DNA of 64,000 bases from Lepisosteus oculatus (taxonomy: Eukaryota; Chordata; Actinopteri; Semionotiformes; Lepisosteidae): positions 13,537,501 through 13,601,500 of the forward strand of contig NC_090704.1 of NCBI RefSeq assembly GCF_040954835.1, written 5' to 3'. Numbering within the stretch: the first letter of the stretch is position 1; the number at the start of each line of letters is the position of its first letter. A program made the translations under genes and the position numbers. The notes below the pieces were generated by a model, which was not told the DNA's origin, did not search any database, and saw only the letters and a list, made by a program, of their open reading frames with translations. This document shows positions 24,501-39,500 of this stretch, piece by piece.

Positions 24501-27500
24501 CTCCTTTTCTTCCAGCCTAGACCCCGCTAAATAGAGATAGTCCAGACTGGATACCGCTGTTCCAAGTGGTCTTTCTTTTTCCCCCAGACTGGACCCCGTT
24601 AGTTAGGGAGAGTCTAGTCTGGACGCCGTTGTACAAAGTGGTGTGCCTTTTTCTTTTTCCTTTTTGTTTGTTTTTTTGCTGATCTCACACTAGTGCCTCC
24701 GCCTCTTCAAACAAGGCGTCGACTTTTACCAGCATTCTCCATGGCTCCTTACACTCCCACATTGTTATGCATGCCAGTATGTTTTTGCACTGTGGGAGTA
24801 AACCACAGTACCCATGCAAACATGGAAAAAACATACTCCAGGTCCGGAATTGAACCAAGGAACTCCAGCACTGCAAGACAGCAATGCTAATCAAAGCACC
24901 GCTGTGCCACACAAATGGATTTTTTTTCCTAAATATAGGAATAGTAGTAATATTTTCTTTAGTAATTAGATTAATTAAACTAAATACCTAATTTCTTGTC
25001 ATTTTTCTTTTACTTGTACTGTCTGAGTTGTTTTTTAAGGCAACAACAATAGTCGTGTTTCCTTCGGGGCTGTAAACGGACCATATAAACTCAGATTACA
25101 GTAGTTCTTAAAATCCAACATTAGACACACTAACAATGGGGAGATGCAGGTAAATTATCTTTCTAGGGAACCAAACAGGTTTACCAGTCTTACATTAATA
25201 AGGAATGAAAGGGTAATAGTGAGGAACATGAAGTATTTTCACAAGAAAAAATGTAAATTGTAAAAAACATAACCAGAAATTAAAGTTTATACAGTCCCAA
25301 AACACTTTGTAAATATATTCAAAAAAGGTATGACATTTTCCAGCATCCTTTACAGTATGTATCTGGATCGATTTTTATAATCCAGTTTATGAAAAAATTC
25401 CATACTGTTTAAAAAAATCAATGAATAATTTATTGCGCTTTACCGTATAGTCAAAATGATGATAGAGCATAGCATACAATTTACATTATATAGTATATTT
25501 GTTTAGGATTTATCCACAGAGGCTTTGTAATAATGGAATAATGAAACATGCATGTCAGAATTATTTTGCTATTAATAAGAAACAGTTTAATCCCTCTTAA
25601 TGTGTGTTAAGGCAAGATTATAATTGGCATGTTATTTACCAGCAAAGAAGCTGAGGGTTAGGAAGGACATGCTCCAGCTGACTGTAGTTTGTTATGCTGA
25701 ATGTTAGAACTGCCGGGGAAGGATTATTGGCAAAGTGCCTTGTGATTCCAGCTGGAAATGAGAGCACCATTTCTCCAGTAATCTTCACCACACACCTTGA
25801 AAGGTAAAGGCAAACAAAGGAGCAATAACACAAGAAGTCAGCTTCCTGCATGTCATCACAAAATGGTAAAACAATTAAATTGACTGCAACAGAAATTCAT
25901 CAGCACCTTTAACTAAACAAAAGCAAGCTTATTTTGTGCTCTGCGGTTCAAGTAGTACAGTATGATTTCTCTTTTGCCTCATGTTGGGGAAATGTATTGT
26001 AATTTTAAAAGACGTGCCAGTGAAATAAAAATCAGTCCAAAAATAAAAGAACTCCAATAAAAACAATTGAGAAAAATAGGGGGTCATATATATATATTTT
26101 TAATTTGTGTTTATCAGTTTATAATGCAACATAATTGCATATTTGCACTGTTTTGAGTGTTAACTTCATAACCACTACTGGAAGAAACTGAAGCTCTTAG
26201 CAACAAACATTTACAACCACGCCACATGGCTATTGCATAATGTCCAGTATGGATGACAAATAAATAAGTGTTTTTGCTTTGCAAATGCCTTTCTAAAAGA
26301 ATAAGATTTTGCCTCAGGGTAGTCAAAAGTGGCTATTCTGTGTAAATCTTGGGGACAGGTATTTGATTGACTTATACAGTACATTTTTTCAGCTCTTGGC
26401 TTTTGTCTATATTCGTTTGACAGTATCTTAGCTGGTTCCCATAGAACAATGTATGTTAAATTAATGAGTAAAAAGCTTTATATGTATTTCTCTAATTTCT
26501 GTTATCAAATAAAATTAAATTCTATTCAAAATACGTTATTCATTAATTTATTCATCCTGAAGGGGGCAATTTAAGATTGAAAAAATGATTTGGTGAGGGG
26601 CACAACAAGCTGCCTCCATGTTTTGATATAACATAAGAACAAAACTACTGGCTTACTTGCTTGGATCTGCTCCTTTAAAGTATGCATTCACAGTCTCTGT
26701 GAAAGCAGCAGCCACTGGGAGAGTGTCCTGTGCACCCATGGTTAATGGGCTTGGGCCTCTGGATGATCCTGCAACACAGCACGCAACAGCTACTCATTGG
26801 TGCTGTCGCAACGTAGAACAAAGCAGAGCACACAATGCTAGCACTTTCAAGAGACAATAAAACACCACACTTAATAGCCATAATCTCAGAGCCCTCACAG
26901 CTAACATCTAATGTACACGACACCTTCTCTTTCCATACTGATGTTTTAGTCATATTTTGCTTCATAATGGTCCTGTGTCCTTCATTACATTACTTATTCT
27001 TAAATGTATTTTTACATTTTATTTGCTTTATTCAATAAAGAGGGTAGTTTTGCCCCTTCAGTACATGAAAGATGGAAATGGAGAAATAAAAATACAGTAA
27101 ACCAAGTATTTGCCAAGTAACTGATATTTTATGACTCATGCTTTGTTCCCTGTGTATCCCTTCTAATTCATTAACTGTGTTGTATGTCTCTGTTTGGACA
27201 CACAGCTGTTTTGACAGTTAAGAACAGCCTTCTTGCTTATAAATTTTAAGACAAATGTATTGTTAATTAGTACATAGAAAAATAACATAACCCTTATAAA
27301 GGGTTATGTTAGTTTTTTGTTTTGTAGTAGTGTTTTTTGTTAAGTTTATTTTTTTAGTTTAGATTGTGTTCTTTTAATATATGGTGTCTGGTTTTATTTG
27401 TATAATTATTGTTATGTATGCATTATACTTATTATATGTATCGTATAATAAAGAATTAATTAGCAGCCACTTTAAGATTGTAGTACTTGAGAGTTTGTTA

Positions 27501-30500
27501 CTGAAGCAATCAGTCTTAATAATGCAATTTCTGTTGCATTTTATATTACTGTAATTTAAATTCTGATACATAAACTTACATACAGTATACACTTTCCTTT
27601 AAACTGTGTACAGATAGATTTCTGAGATTTTATATTACAATATGATTCTAATTTATAATAGCAGTGAGACCTACAGTACATACTGTACTTGTGGAAATAA
27701 ATAATAATGTTTTCTTTTTTAATGACCATTGGCAATCCACAACTTTCTGATTAATTTAAAATACTGAGAATGAGAAAGAAAGCACAGAAGTCCTACATAA
27801 CAAGAGGATACTTATAGTTCTAGGAGTCTGGAACCACAGGCAAGATGGCACTGTGTAGTTTTCTCTCCTCGGTCAAATTGAATCACTCTATATTCCCCTC
27901 TCAGTTTTATCCAGGAAGGACTCAGCTCCCATAAGGACTAACTTTGCCTGGCAAAAAAATAGCCTCAGACTGCCTGTCAGAAAATACATTTAATAGGTTT
28001 ATTCCATGCTGAAAAAAAGAAGAAAGAGAACACAACGTTTCGGCCGTGGAGCCTTCTTCAGGTGTCAAACTGACACCTGAAGAAGGCTCCACGGCCGAAA
28101 CGTTGTGTTCTCTTTCTTCTTTTTTTCAGCATGGAATAAACCTATTACTTGTTCCTTTGCAGCCTACGCATGCTGACGCAGCTACCCACCTGAAAATACA
28201 TTTTCCTTAAATGTTCTATTATACACATCCAGAAGTCTATCTCATGGTGGTTTCTACTGATTTAAACAAGATCATATTTTGGTAACTAATGAAAACAAGA
28301 ACAAATGCCTGTTAGTGTTATGTTTCTTTTCACAAATTAGCACAGGCTTTACCACGGTTCTAGCTCAGGTTTACAAGCACCTTTTGAATCACCTCTGAAA
28401 TGTTTTCTATGACTCATACTGTCACTTTAACCCCACAGCTTGATGGGATAGCAGAGCTAACTACACCATGATCTACCACTATTATGTATGGAAAGGAAAT
28501 AAAAGTGATGTTTTTTCTAAAGCACCCTGACGTAACTAGTAAATATGCTGAATTTATTTCTCCAAAGTCTACAAAGTCCTTGAATAACAGTTAAAAGGCC
28601 TGATAATCTGTCTGTGAGACATTTTCATTTTACTGCGTCTTTTGCATCAAGAGCAAAAATGACTAACGTCAATGTTATGTACAGATAAATATAAAAATAT
28701 AAATCCCGATATTTGCAATACTCATCAACCATAAAACCAGGCTACATTGCACATTCAAAAACCAAACATTCCTGTGTGAATACACCAAGTATTCAGAATA
28801 AAACAATTGAGTACACTCTTATAAGGGTTACATTTTGGTTAAGGGTCAGGATTCTACAATACCAAGATCAGCCAGTCACAAGACCTGTTGTTAGAGTACT
28901 ATTATCATATACTGGAACTGAACAGCATCTGAAATAGGAAAAACGAGACTCGTGCAGGACCTAAACATGCAGTTAGTGGTAAGAATCATTCTGAAAACTG
29001 CTTTAGCCAAAGGAAGAATAGAACCAAACTGAAAGGGGAAAAAATCAAGAAGTGAAAAACTTGTGAAGTGTAATGAACAAAGAGATGAAAGGCCGCCACT
29101 GCATGAGGAAAAAAAGCTGTAGGGCAGGGATGGAGGTGGAGGTATCAGGGAGAGGCAGGATGTTAGGAGGGCTGGGAAGGAAAGCTGGAAGAGATGAAAG
29201 TCAAGTGTGCTACATTGCTGTACACAACTTACCTTCGAAGGTTAAATAAAACTTTCCTCTGTCAAACCATACCAGGGAAGGCTGGTCATTCTCTGTGTGG
29301 ACGGGATTTGAAGTGGGGTGGGCAGGGCAGGGAGAGAGAAGGACAATAGTGTGAGTCACATGGCAGGTCTACCACACGTCACTGTGGGTGGGAACACAAG
29401 GCACTGCAAGCCATTATTTTCAGAGGGGATAGGGCTCCTCCTTTTTCTGCTCACTGGCTTGGTATCCATGATGGTTCATTGGAATGCAGAGGTTGCAGTT
29501 TTAGAAATGAAGCAAGCCATGACAGCATAAGGAGAAGAAATTTGGTGCCAACATTTATGGCCACAGCTGTCGCATGTATGCCGACATTTTGAACATGTAG
29601 ACACGTGCAAATAGTTCACACTGTTTTGTATTGTGTGCAGTAAGGGCACTTCCTTCGCAGGAAACATAATTTTAATTTGTATTATTAACAATAACTAGGT
29701 AACTAGGGGTATAATGTCAAACTGTTTGGTGCGGTGCTCCATTTGGGAATATGCAGTAGCTTCAGTCATCACAGGCCAAAATGAAGGAAGCTTTTCTGCC
29801 ACTTAAGTTAAAATTATGTTCAAATAAAGGTTTTGATTTTGTTTATATTCACATGTACTTTGCTAACGTTTATGGTTTCTGTAATGAAGCAAATAAAACT
29901 AATTACATAACTGGCAAGTACCTGAATGTTAACTGTGCCATAAAGATATTTCTTAGGTAAATTGAATCCTTATGCAAAATACTGTTTCATTGAGCAGCAT
30001 TGTTTTCCTTCTGACCGATCGCTCCCTTTGCTGTATTGCACTGGGAGCTGTATTCCAAAAGGTCTTTGAGAATGGCCAGATGTGAGTCAGCAAGTGAAGT
30101 TGCTTACAGAGAGAGCAGGGGGTAGACTGGAGGGCAGCACAAGGTAAGACAGACTTTTTTTGAAGAGGCGAGACGTAGGAGAGGGGAATGGAAGATGGAG
30201 AAGCTCAAGAGGCAAAACAAAAGTTTGGAGAGGAAAGGAAAATAAGGTATCGTAGCAGGCTAAAAAAAGGAGAGCTGATGGAGAAAAAAGTCAAAAGGGA
30301 CTCTTTGAAAGAGGGTCTGGAACTCAGTTTTAATAGCTTGGAGAAAGAAAGTCTGAACAATAGTTGAAGTGATTTGAACAGCTTTCACAACTTTAATTAG
30401 CCTGCAGTTATTCAAAGGTAAGCATGCAGTGGTGTCTCATTTGAAACTGTCCTTTTTTTCGGAACCTACAGTAGTGCTCAGATGAAAAAGAAGGTGCAAA

Positions 30501-33500
30501 ACCTTAAATCAAATCATCCATAGTGCATTCAGCATCAGATATAATTCAGGTAAATTCTAACTTACTATATAATTATAGAATATCTGACCAGCAATAAAAA
30601 TGTGTCTGTGAATCTGTGATGTTCTGTACTATACTGGCTGATACAAACTGCAGACAATACCATATTAAATTGTTTGAATCATCACTTGAAATCAAACTAA
30701 TCAAACTATAGGAAAAGTAAAAATTAAACTGGCTTGCATATTTTTAATTCTAGAAAATGGAAGATAGAAATGATACATGAGCACAATGTGCCTCATATAT
30801 GATTGCCATTTAAACAACTACATCCTGACAAAGTTTACCTTTTCATAGGAATGGTATTAAAGACATGTAACTTTGGCTGTCATTGCATGTGTAAGAAGTA
30901 AAACAGCAAGAAACAAAATTTACCATGCTCGATATGGTCCTACTTTGTATAAGTGATGTTGGGAATGCAAATCTGCTGTCCATAGTCTTTAATCTATGCT
31001 CTTCATTACACCCATCAGCACGAAAGTGATGCCTGCCATTCTAAACACTAATAAGTTTTCACTACTATGATCTTTTGTTCATCAAATGGCATCATTAATG
31101 CTATACGCACCTATGCAGAAAGTACACGCATTAGAAATATACTGTCTAATTCTGCTGGCATAATGGCTTGTTTTGTGATATTTCAATGTCCCTGGTTCCT
31201 GTAGGCTGATACAATACCTGCAGGTGTATCACTGCGCCTTTCAAACGTGGGTAGTTTGTCAACAAATGCGTCATCTTCTGACATTGACAAAAAAGATAAG
31301 CCAAAGAAAAGGAAACAAATGTAAAAGCAGAAATCAAGAATGAAATGACAGTGACTTTTATGTATGCCTTCTGAGATTCAGATTTCTAAAACATTAAAAA
31401 AGAAAAAGTCATGCTTAAAAAATGGAAAAATGCAAAACAAATATGAAACTGAACATAAAATGAACTGAAACCATCAACCCATCTGTTTCAACACCTGACC
31501 AATTTCTTAGTCCTCCAGAACAACGCAATACATGAAGTAATACAGCATACAACACTTGGTTATGTTATCATTAGAATTTTCTTTTCAACTGTTGTAAGGA
31601 ACTGTATACAGTACATCAACTGAATGTTTAAGGGACCATCACAGTTTAAATTCTATAGTAACATCCAGTGTGAATTATTATGATACTTATTGCTAAATAA
31701 TAAAATATAGACAGGAAAATACATTAATAAAATATGTAATTACACATGCACTTTCTAGATACCTTCTCAGCCAAGTAAAAAGACAAATGTTATCATAGCT
31801 GCTCAAAGTTTCCTTTAGAACATCCACCATATTGCTCTTCACAAGAAAAAAATGTATGGTGCTGTTACACGATACGTCTGCTTAGATTGTGTGCTATAAA
31901 AGTGGTAAAACTAAGGCTTCAGGCCAAAACAGAAAATGTCAGGTCATTACAAAAATCATCCAGTCACCCCTAAAAAGATTCATAACATTAGTTGACGCTT
32001 AGCAGAAAATCAAACATTGTAAAAATGTCAAATATAAGGCTGAGAAAACATCAGGCATTTGAAGATGATGGTAAGGAATTCGGACCTGAGACAGAAATGG
32101 AGAGGTCTTTACCGACTGTGGGTGTGGTAGCAGCACTGAGGGAGTTGGTCGATGATATGGAGGAGGTACTTTCAGCACGAGCCAAGGGGGCAATAGGTGG
32201 GGGGCTGGAGGAGTGGATTGGAGGGCTGAAGGGCCGGGCCTAAAATAATAAAGAAAACAAGGATTTAGCATCATGGCACCTGAGGCAACAATGAGATCTC
32301 TTTTGTTAGAGTAAGTCAATATAATTAAAATAATAAATATCAAATTACATGATAAAAATGATAAAAAACAAAAGGAAAAGCTAAAAAAATTGTTCAGCAA
32401 ATAGACTTCTGAAAAGTATGTTAAAGTTGCCACATCAAGGTTAGTATCTTCAGTTTTAGAAAATTACAGGAGAACTAAAACTTGAACTTGAACTTTATTG
32501 CCATATGTAACCGGTACTGGCACAATGGAATTCTTACTTACAGAAAGTCTCTCGATTGTAAAACAAGTGTAAAAAACAAGACAAAGTGCAAACAGTGCAT
32601 CAAGACAATGTACAAACAAACAATAGACAATGTGCAAGTTAACATGTAGACAGTTTGAATGTAAACAATACAGACGTGTAAACAATGACTGGAGATGTGC
32701 AATAGATAAGAAATCATAAAGAGGTAGATGGTGATGGTGTAGGTGTGGACCGAGGGGGATGGCTGAATGTGTTCGCCAGTCTCACTGCTTGTGGATAGAA
32801 GCTATTGAAGAATCTAGTGGTAAGTGTCCGTATGCTCTTATATCTCTTGCCTGAGGGCAGTGGGGTGAAGAGCTTATGCCCGGGGTGGTGACTGTCCTCT
32901 GTGATGGCCAGAATTCTACCACGGCAGCGGTCCTCATAGAGCTGTTTAATCTCAGTGAGACCGCAGCCGATGATCTTCTGGGCCATATTGACTATTCTCT
33001 GCAGTGCCTTTCTTTCTCGTGAAGAGGTGTTGCCATACCACACGGTGATCCCGTTGGTGAGGACGTTCTCGATGGTGCAGCGGTAGAAGTTCACCAACAC
33101 ATGTATTGGCATCCCCCATCGCTTGAGGCACCGCAAGAATTAAAGGCGCTGCTGAGCCTTCTTCATGATAGAGTCAGTGTTTACAGTCCAGGTTAGGTCT
33201 TTAGAGATGTGAATTCCCAAAAACCTAAAGCTGGTGACTGTTTCCACTTCCGTTCAATCAATACTGAGTGGGCTGTGAGTGTGTGGCCTGTGTCTCTGAA
33301 AGTCCACTATTAGCTCTTTCATTTTCTTACAGATACCATAACAGGTAATGTGTTCACAGCAAAAGAAATGAAAACTTGACAACATAATTGGCTTTAACCA
33401 TCTAGGTTTGAGGAATAACACCCAGGTCAGGTTGACAAGGCAGTTGAAACCAACCTACAGTATAAAAATAACCCAAGGGGTGTCAAGCTGAGGTACTGTC

Positions 33501-36500
33501 TTTAAAACGTTTGTCATGAACTCAATTTAGCATAAATATACTCAAAATGCACTGCCTACACAGTTCTTTTAAAGCTCAAAGAGATGAAATGTTTATTTTT
33601 TAGCATTGCTAAAGACACCTGTGTATACGACACATACCACATCCCCAACTGCAGGCTTCCCAGGGGGCAGTCTGGGACGAGAAGGTGGCCTTGGAGGTGG
33701 AGGAGGCGGAGTGGGGCTGCTGCCCAATGGCGTCGCAGGACGAGCTGGGGAAGACGAGCCTGCGATCCAACAGTTTCAGAGTAGCCAGTCAAAACCTGAA
33801 TAATATTTACTACAAAACTTTTGGTGGTGTCTGTTCTTTGAAAACTCCAGTAGCTCTAAAAACTCCTTCTTATTGATCTTTCACTGGTGCTTTCAAATCA
33901 GTCACTCACTATCTAGTTTATCTTGAACCTAGATGGTTACATTGATTCTTACATTGACAAGCTGTTATTTATCAGCTTTCATCTCAGTCTGAAAGTGTCA
34001 TTTGTGATTTCTGATGTTTTTGTAAAAAAATTCTACTGCACTTTCAACTTTGTTACAAAAACTAAGTCTGTCTTACTCAAGAGCTTTAAAGCCTTCTTAT
34101 TCTCTTTGAACACAATTTTATATCTAATTTATAGTACATTAATTTCTTTTTGGTTGGTTTATAATCTTATAAAAAAACGTATACAAAGGGTTTTTGTCTT
34201 CCTTTGCAAGATACAGTAGGAATAGTTCTCTCATATTCTTTCACGTAAATAGTGGACCTGAAACTACATTTCAGTTCAAATGGAACATTGGTTACTTTTC
34301 ACACAAGTACAGTATTTAATCACTCTTCTACAAAATGCCTTATAATCCAGTACTTAATACTGTCTGTTTATTTGGTAGTTCAAATTGACATTGAATCTTA
34401 ACTCTTTGATAACCACTGATATCAAGAGTCTGAGATTATGATTTCAATTTGCTTTTTAACTAGTATACTACAGGAAATGTACTCATAAGATCAGTAAATC
34501 TTTACGAGATAAAGCACTCTGAAGTTTGTCATCTGCAATGTAAAACCACGTTCAAAGAGAAATGTTTTAAGTAAATGAGTGGACAGCTGGAACAGCTACT
34601 ATCACTGAAGTCCTACACATCTATTAGAAGGATAAGCCTGAGAATTAAAAGTCTAAGCCTCCAAGGCAACACAGACAAGCAGTGTCTGGCGTTTTCAAGT
34701 ACACAGCATAGAGGACTAAGAAAAGGAATACAAAAACCTGTCTATGTAGCCAAAGCTATTTTGTTGATTTTTTACTGTTTCACAATTATAGAAAAATAAT
34801 CTTTGTGTTATAGGTCAGTTCAACAATAAAACTAGATCATAAATAATTCAGATTTGTACTGCATATGTTTCTCTCATGAACTGACCAATGAGTTCAAATG
34901 TCTGAATCAATTAACTAAATAAATGGTGCACGATTTGTGACCCAAAAATGTGTCGCTCAACGTGTAAAACTCACCGTAAAAGAAAATACTCAGAAATACG
35001 ACTTGCACGACTTAACTACTCCCCTATTGTCTCCCCACAATAATATTTAATTGGTGGCCACTCTACAATGATTCGTTAAATCCATTGCTTAAATTGTGCA
35101 GTTTTTAATTTTTTGTGAAAATTTAAGTGGTGGCTGAAGTAGATTTGAGTTACAAATGTGTTAATCCTATGGGAATCGTCATGTAAGGGCATATTGCCCC
35201 AAAGTCTGGAATTTACACAGTTCTGCAGTTGAGTAGACAACCTACAGTAGTTCACATTACCACTTCCTGATCCTGCTCCCGAACAAGGGCCTGGTGAGGA
35301 CACAACAGCTCTGTAGGTAGGAGGTGGAGGAGGAGGAGGTGTAGCTCGTGGGCCCTGTCCAAACTCTTTTGGGGATGCTGTTGACTCCATAGCATCCTCT
35401 TTTACTGAGGTCAGATCAGGAATCTTCTTGTCTTCCTCACTCAGATTCAGGGGCGGGGGGATGTTGCGTGTGGACTCCGCCGGAGGCGAGACAGTTGCGT
35501 TTGCAGCTGGCACGGGTGGGACAGGAAGGACAGGCAAAGCAGAGGAGGTGGACTCCGGCTTTTGTTTCAGAGGCACCACTGGAAGAGGAGGAGCAGGGGC
35601 CACAGGGGCATCTCTCCCAGGGGACTCATCGGAGAAGCTGACCCATTTGCTGTCTGAGGTCTCTGCTGCAGGTTTTGGAGCTTCAATGGGCCCAAAGATG
35701 TTGTCCAAGTCACTGATTGAGGGCAGTTTTCCACCTCTACCTTCTTTCCCCAATGTGTGGGCTGGTGCATCAAGGGAATTTGAAGATGGTTGCTTAGTTG
35801 CAAGGTCAGTGTCAGTTTTAGAAATTCCAGTATCTTTAATGGAAAACATAGGATCATTATAATAGGGGTGCAGATATTGAGGAATGGTATTTGAAAAAAA
35901 ATCAATTATCACTACATACCAAAGATATTTAAAATAAGTGCAAATTACCTGCTGAATCTGATGAAGGGGAGCCACACAGGGGAGGTGTTGCTGGGACATT
36001 CTTAGGTGGAAGTGGAGGAGGAGCTAAAATTGAATCAATAGAATTGTTCATGATAAAGGCTGGAGAAAAAGATATTTGTCAGGTACCAGATCTGGCAGAA
36101 ATTGGAATATAGTTCATATACAGTATACTGCATTTGCACCCTGTAGAATATGGAGACATACACTATTTCACATTTCTCAGAGAGCAGATTTGATGCAAAG
36201 ATGGGATTCAGGTGGCATAGGTCTTAAAACTCCAGCAATTTCCACTTGGCAAATAGTACATAGCCTTTAAATGATGCATTTGAAAGAAAAAAAATATCAA
36301 AAGTGTTTTTAAGAATTTGCTATAAAGCAGCATTCAAAAATATTTATTCTAATTAAAGTAGGAAGAATACAATTAAGAGCACAACAAAGAGGTTTGTGCA
36401 TAGATGGTTACTGTATAAAAACACGTTTTATCTTCAGTCCATAAAAAATATATATTTGTCCAATTCTCTTTATCCACATCCCCTTTGTATCCAATTAAAT

Positions 36501-39500
36501 TGCAGCCCATTCTGCTAAAGCACTCTGAGTGAAGTGCCCAGATCAAGGGTGCGACAGTAGTGACCATCTGTCAAGCTACAACCTTAAATGGCTAGGACCC
36601 AGGCACTACTCCACACTGCTATGTATAAAACACCACACTGCAGCTTGTGAGGTTACCCTAAACCTCTGAAGCACTATTATAATAAAGAGCATTCCTGGTC
36701 AGTTTCAGGAATAAAAAAATTCTTACAGCAAAAATATTTGAAAATTAGGCAATGTCAATGGTCATGCAAAGTGACTAAAATGGCATGTATTTGCGATTAC
36801 AGGTACAAGATTTCATTTTGGGAACATTTTGTCTGACTTTGGTAAGATTCAGCACTTGTTTTCAAATGTTTGCTTCTTTCCTGACATTAGGCAAATGTTA
36901 ATGGGTTGAAGCTTCATGCTGTGCTGTTTTTGAAGGTATCCAATGTGATGAATCTCGCTGATTCCCATTTTTGGGGGGGTAAATTCCTTTTGAGTAAGAC
37001 TTACTTCCAGTAGGAAATGGTCTTGGCAATGGGGAGTCTGGATTTGACTCAGTTTTAGGTACACCCCACACTTCAGGCTCATCTATTACCACTACATTGA
37101 AAAGGAGAATAATACATTGTAATATGAACAGACCCCTCAGCAGAAGTAAGAGCGTACTGCATAAACTGCTTTAGCTGAAAGTAAAAAAAGAATCAAAATA
37201 ATTTTGCTACATTACTACAGGGTAATCACTCATGTTCATTAATGCATTGAGCTTTTTTACATTGGCAACACTTTGACCAGCAGCAGACCGTATCTCACTA
37301 TGATTATACTAATCGTGGAGACTGTCTGCCCCGAAGACCAATAGAATTATCGTTGTGGGATTTTTTCCAGTTCTTAAAATGAGCTTTGGCAAGATCTAAC
37401 CACCTTCTGCACGTTTTAGTTAAGGGTGGGTTAACTCTAGCACCTGCCAAGCTAATTATGTTGTACAACACATTTCTAGGCTAGGCTTCAGTTAATCCCA
37501 CCTTAAATGACCTCCCTTCCTCCCGGCACCCACCTCCATTCAACTTCAATCAGACAGTCAGACTAGTTGATTCGAGAGCAATACCTTCTGTCTTCTGTGC
37601 TTCAAAGGCTGTTTCCAGTGGGGGCCCAAACAAGACTGTCGGATCCTCTGGTACTGCCGTACTGGTAGAACAGTAAGAGCAAGGAGAGTAAGCCGGCTTG
37701 CCCATGCACAAGTACACAAGAACATAAGCATAAACAGTTCATTGTAAAAATCAAGAATACTTGGCAGAAAACACGGAGATCAGGACAGGGTTTGGAATTT
37801 GTTCTCCAACCTGTCCACCTTCATCTATTAACACATTGCTACCACTTCAACTGTAACTCTTCACCTTTTATATTCAATTACCCCAGTAGTTCTACCAACT
37901 GTAAAACTTACACAGTGTAATTTCTACACCTGTGCAATTGTATGCAATTTGAGACATAAATCACAGATCACAGCACACTGCTACTTCCTTACAAAACGAA
38001 TAATACTAACTTTGTAGGCTCTGGAGCGGGAGTAGGAGTGGATCGCCTTGGCCTTGCTATTTCTTCACCTATTAGGGAGATATTAATATAATCTTTATAT
38101 TCATATATTATTTAATACCAGATGTAATATATATACTGTATATTACTTCATAATGTTAATGTAATGTTGATATCTAAAAATATCAATTAAAATATTGGAA
38201 TTTCAGCTTCATAAAGAAATATAATACTAAATGTGTCTTAACTACAGTGATTCTATAAACTTAATTAAAATTAAATCTTGAATGCTCTCCCCCTCCTTGG
38301 AGGAATTCTCAAATTGTCACTCGTGTAACCTCCAAACATGTAGATCTTTTAAGTTTACAGAATGCAATACTTACTAGATAGGTTTCTTTTTATCAGACCC
38401 TGCAAATAAAATAATAAAAAAAAAATTAATGGACAATGTAAGACAATGTAATAAAATCTATTAGACACACCAAGCCTGTTCAGGTACTGCACTTAACCTC
38501 TGGGCTAGTAAAGTCAAGAAAGGCATTTTTACACAGAAATATCAAAAGTCTCCATTTGCGTAACATAAAAGGAATCCACAGAACTTTAAAGGTCAAATGT
38601 TGACGTCGCTAATATTCGACTATAAAGTTGTGATTAGCGTTTCCACCAGCGATGACTGATCTATGAACAAAACCAAGAGTATGACTAATTTATTTTTGTT
38701 CACAGAGGAATTTGTTTCCTGTTTTTTTCCATTAAAAAAAAAATCTGAAGAAATACTGATGCAAAATTTTCATGCGCTTAAGTGATATGAAACAAAATCA
38801 TATGAAAACAAACCCCCAAAATAATTTTGAGTGCTGTGTATTGTTTACAGCTATAATAATCTACCAAATCGCAGAGTATTTCAGGTTGCGGAAGTTGTAT
38901 AAATAATTGTATTAATTTCTAATACAACATTGTAATTGCTGGCATGCTATGCCTTTCAGGAAAATTATGTCCATATAATTTGAACAAATTGAACAAATAT
39001 ATCCAATAAATATCCAAGTTAATTTAAAATCTAATCAGTTACTGCAGTCTGGGGTGACAAATCTGGCCAATGAAGCACAAAAAAGTTCTGACACACCAGT
39101 TCCATATTACACACCAGCCAGTACAATAAAAAGTGTTGTCAGGCTGAGGAGGGTACTGTCCTTGACGACAACTGAAAAAAGTGAGCCTGTCTAATTGAGG
39201 GACTGCAGATAAATGGTTTGTCAATGGGCACATGCAGTCTTGAGCAGCCAGCCTCTCTAATACTGACAACTAGGGTAGGGTGGTCCCTGATGTGGTTTGT
39301 CTTTTGGAAAAACTTATATAGTCCCACACATATTGTATGATAGGATAGGATTACTGCAGTATGACTGTTAATCTGAATTTTGAACCACCAAATGGTTGGT
39401 TGTTAATAGACCTTTATACCCTGAAGTACATGTAACAAATGAGCTTATAATGATGCCCACATTTAAACAACAGAGCTTTGCACTGAAAATGAGACATGTA

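Noticed and set aside
31999-32433. 144-codon frame on the - strand
   Set aside because: A shifted frame over the proline-rich SGIP1 exon at 32113-32239; the exon's true frame matches SGIP1 and joins in phase on both sides.
35076-35999. A 307-codon open frame starting MSQQHLPCV
   Set aside because: It runs through an intron and two splice sites. Only 35261-35833 is exon; the amino-terminal 55 residues and the carboxyl end are intron translation, and the neighbouring exon is used in another frame.
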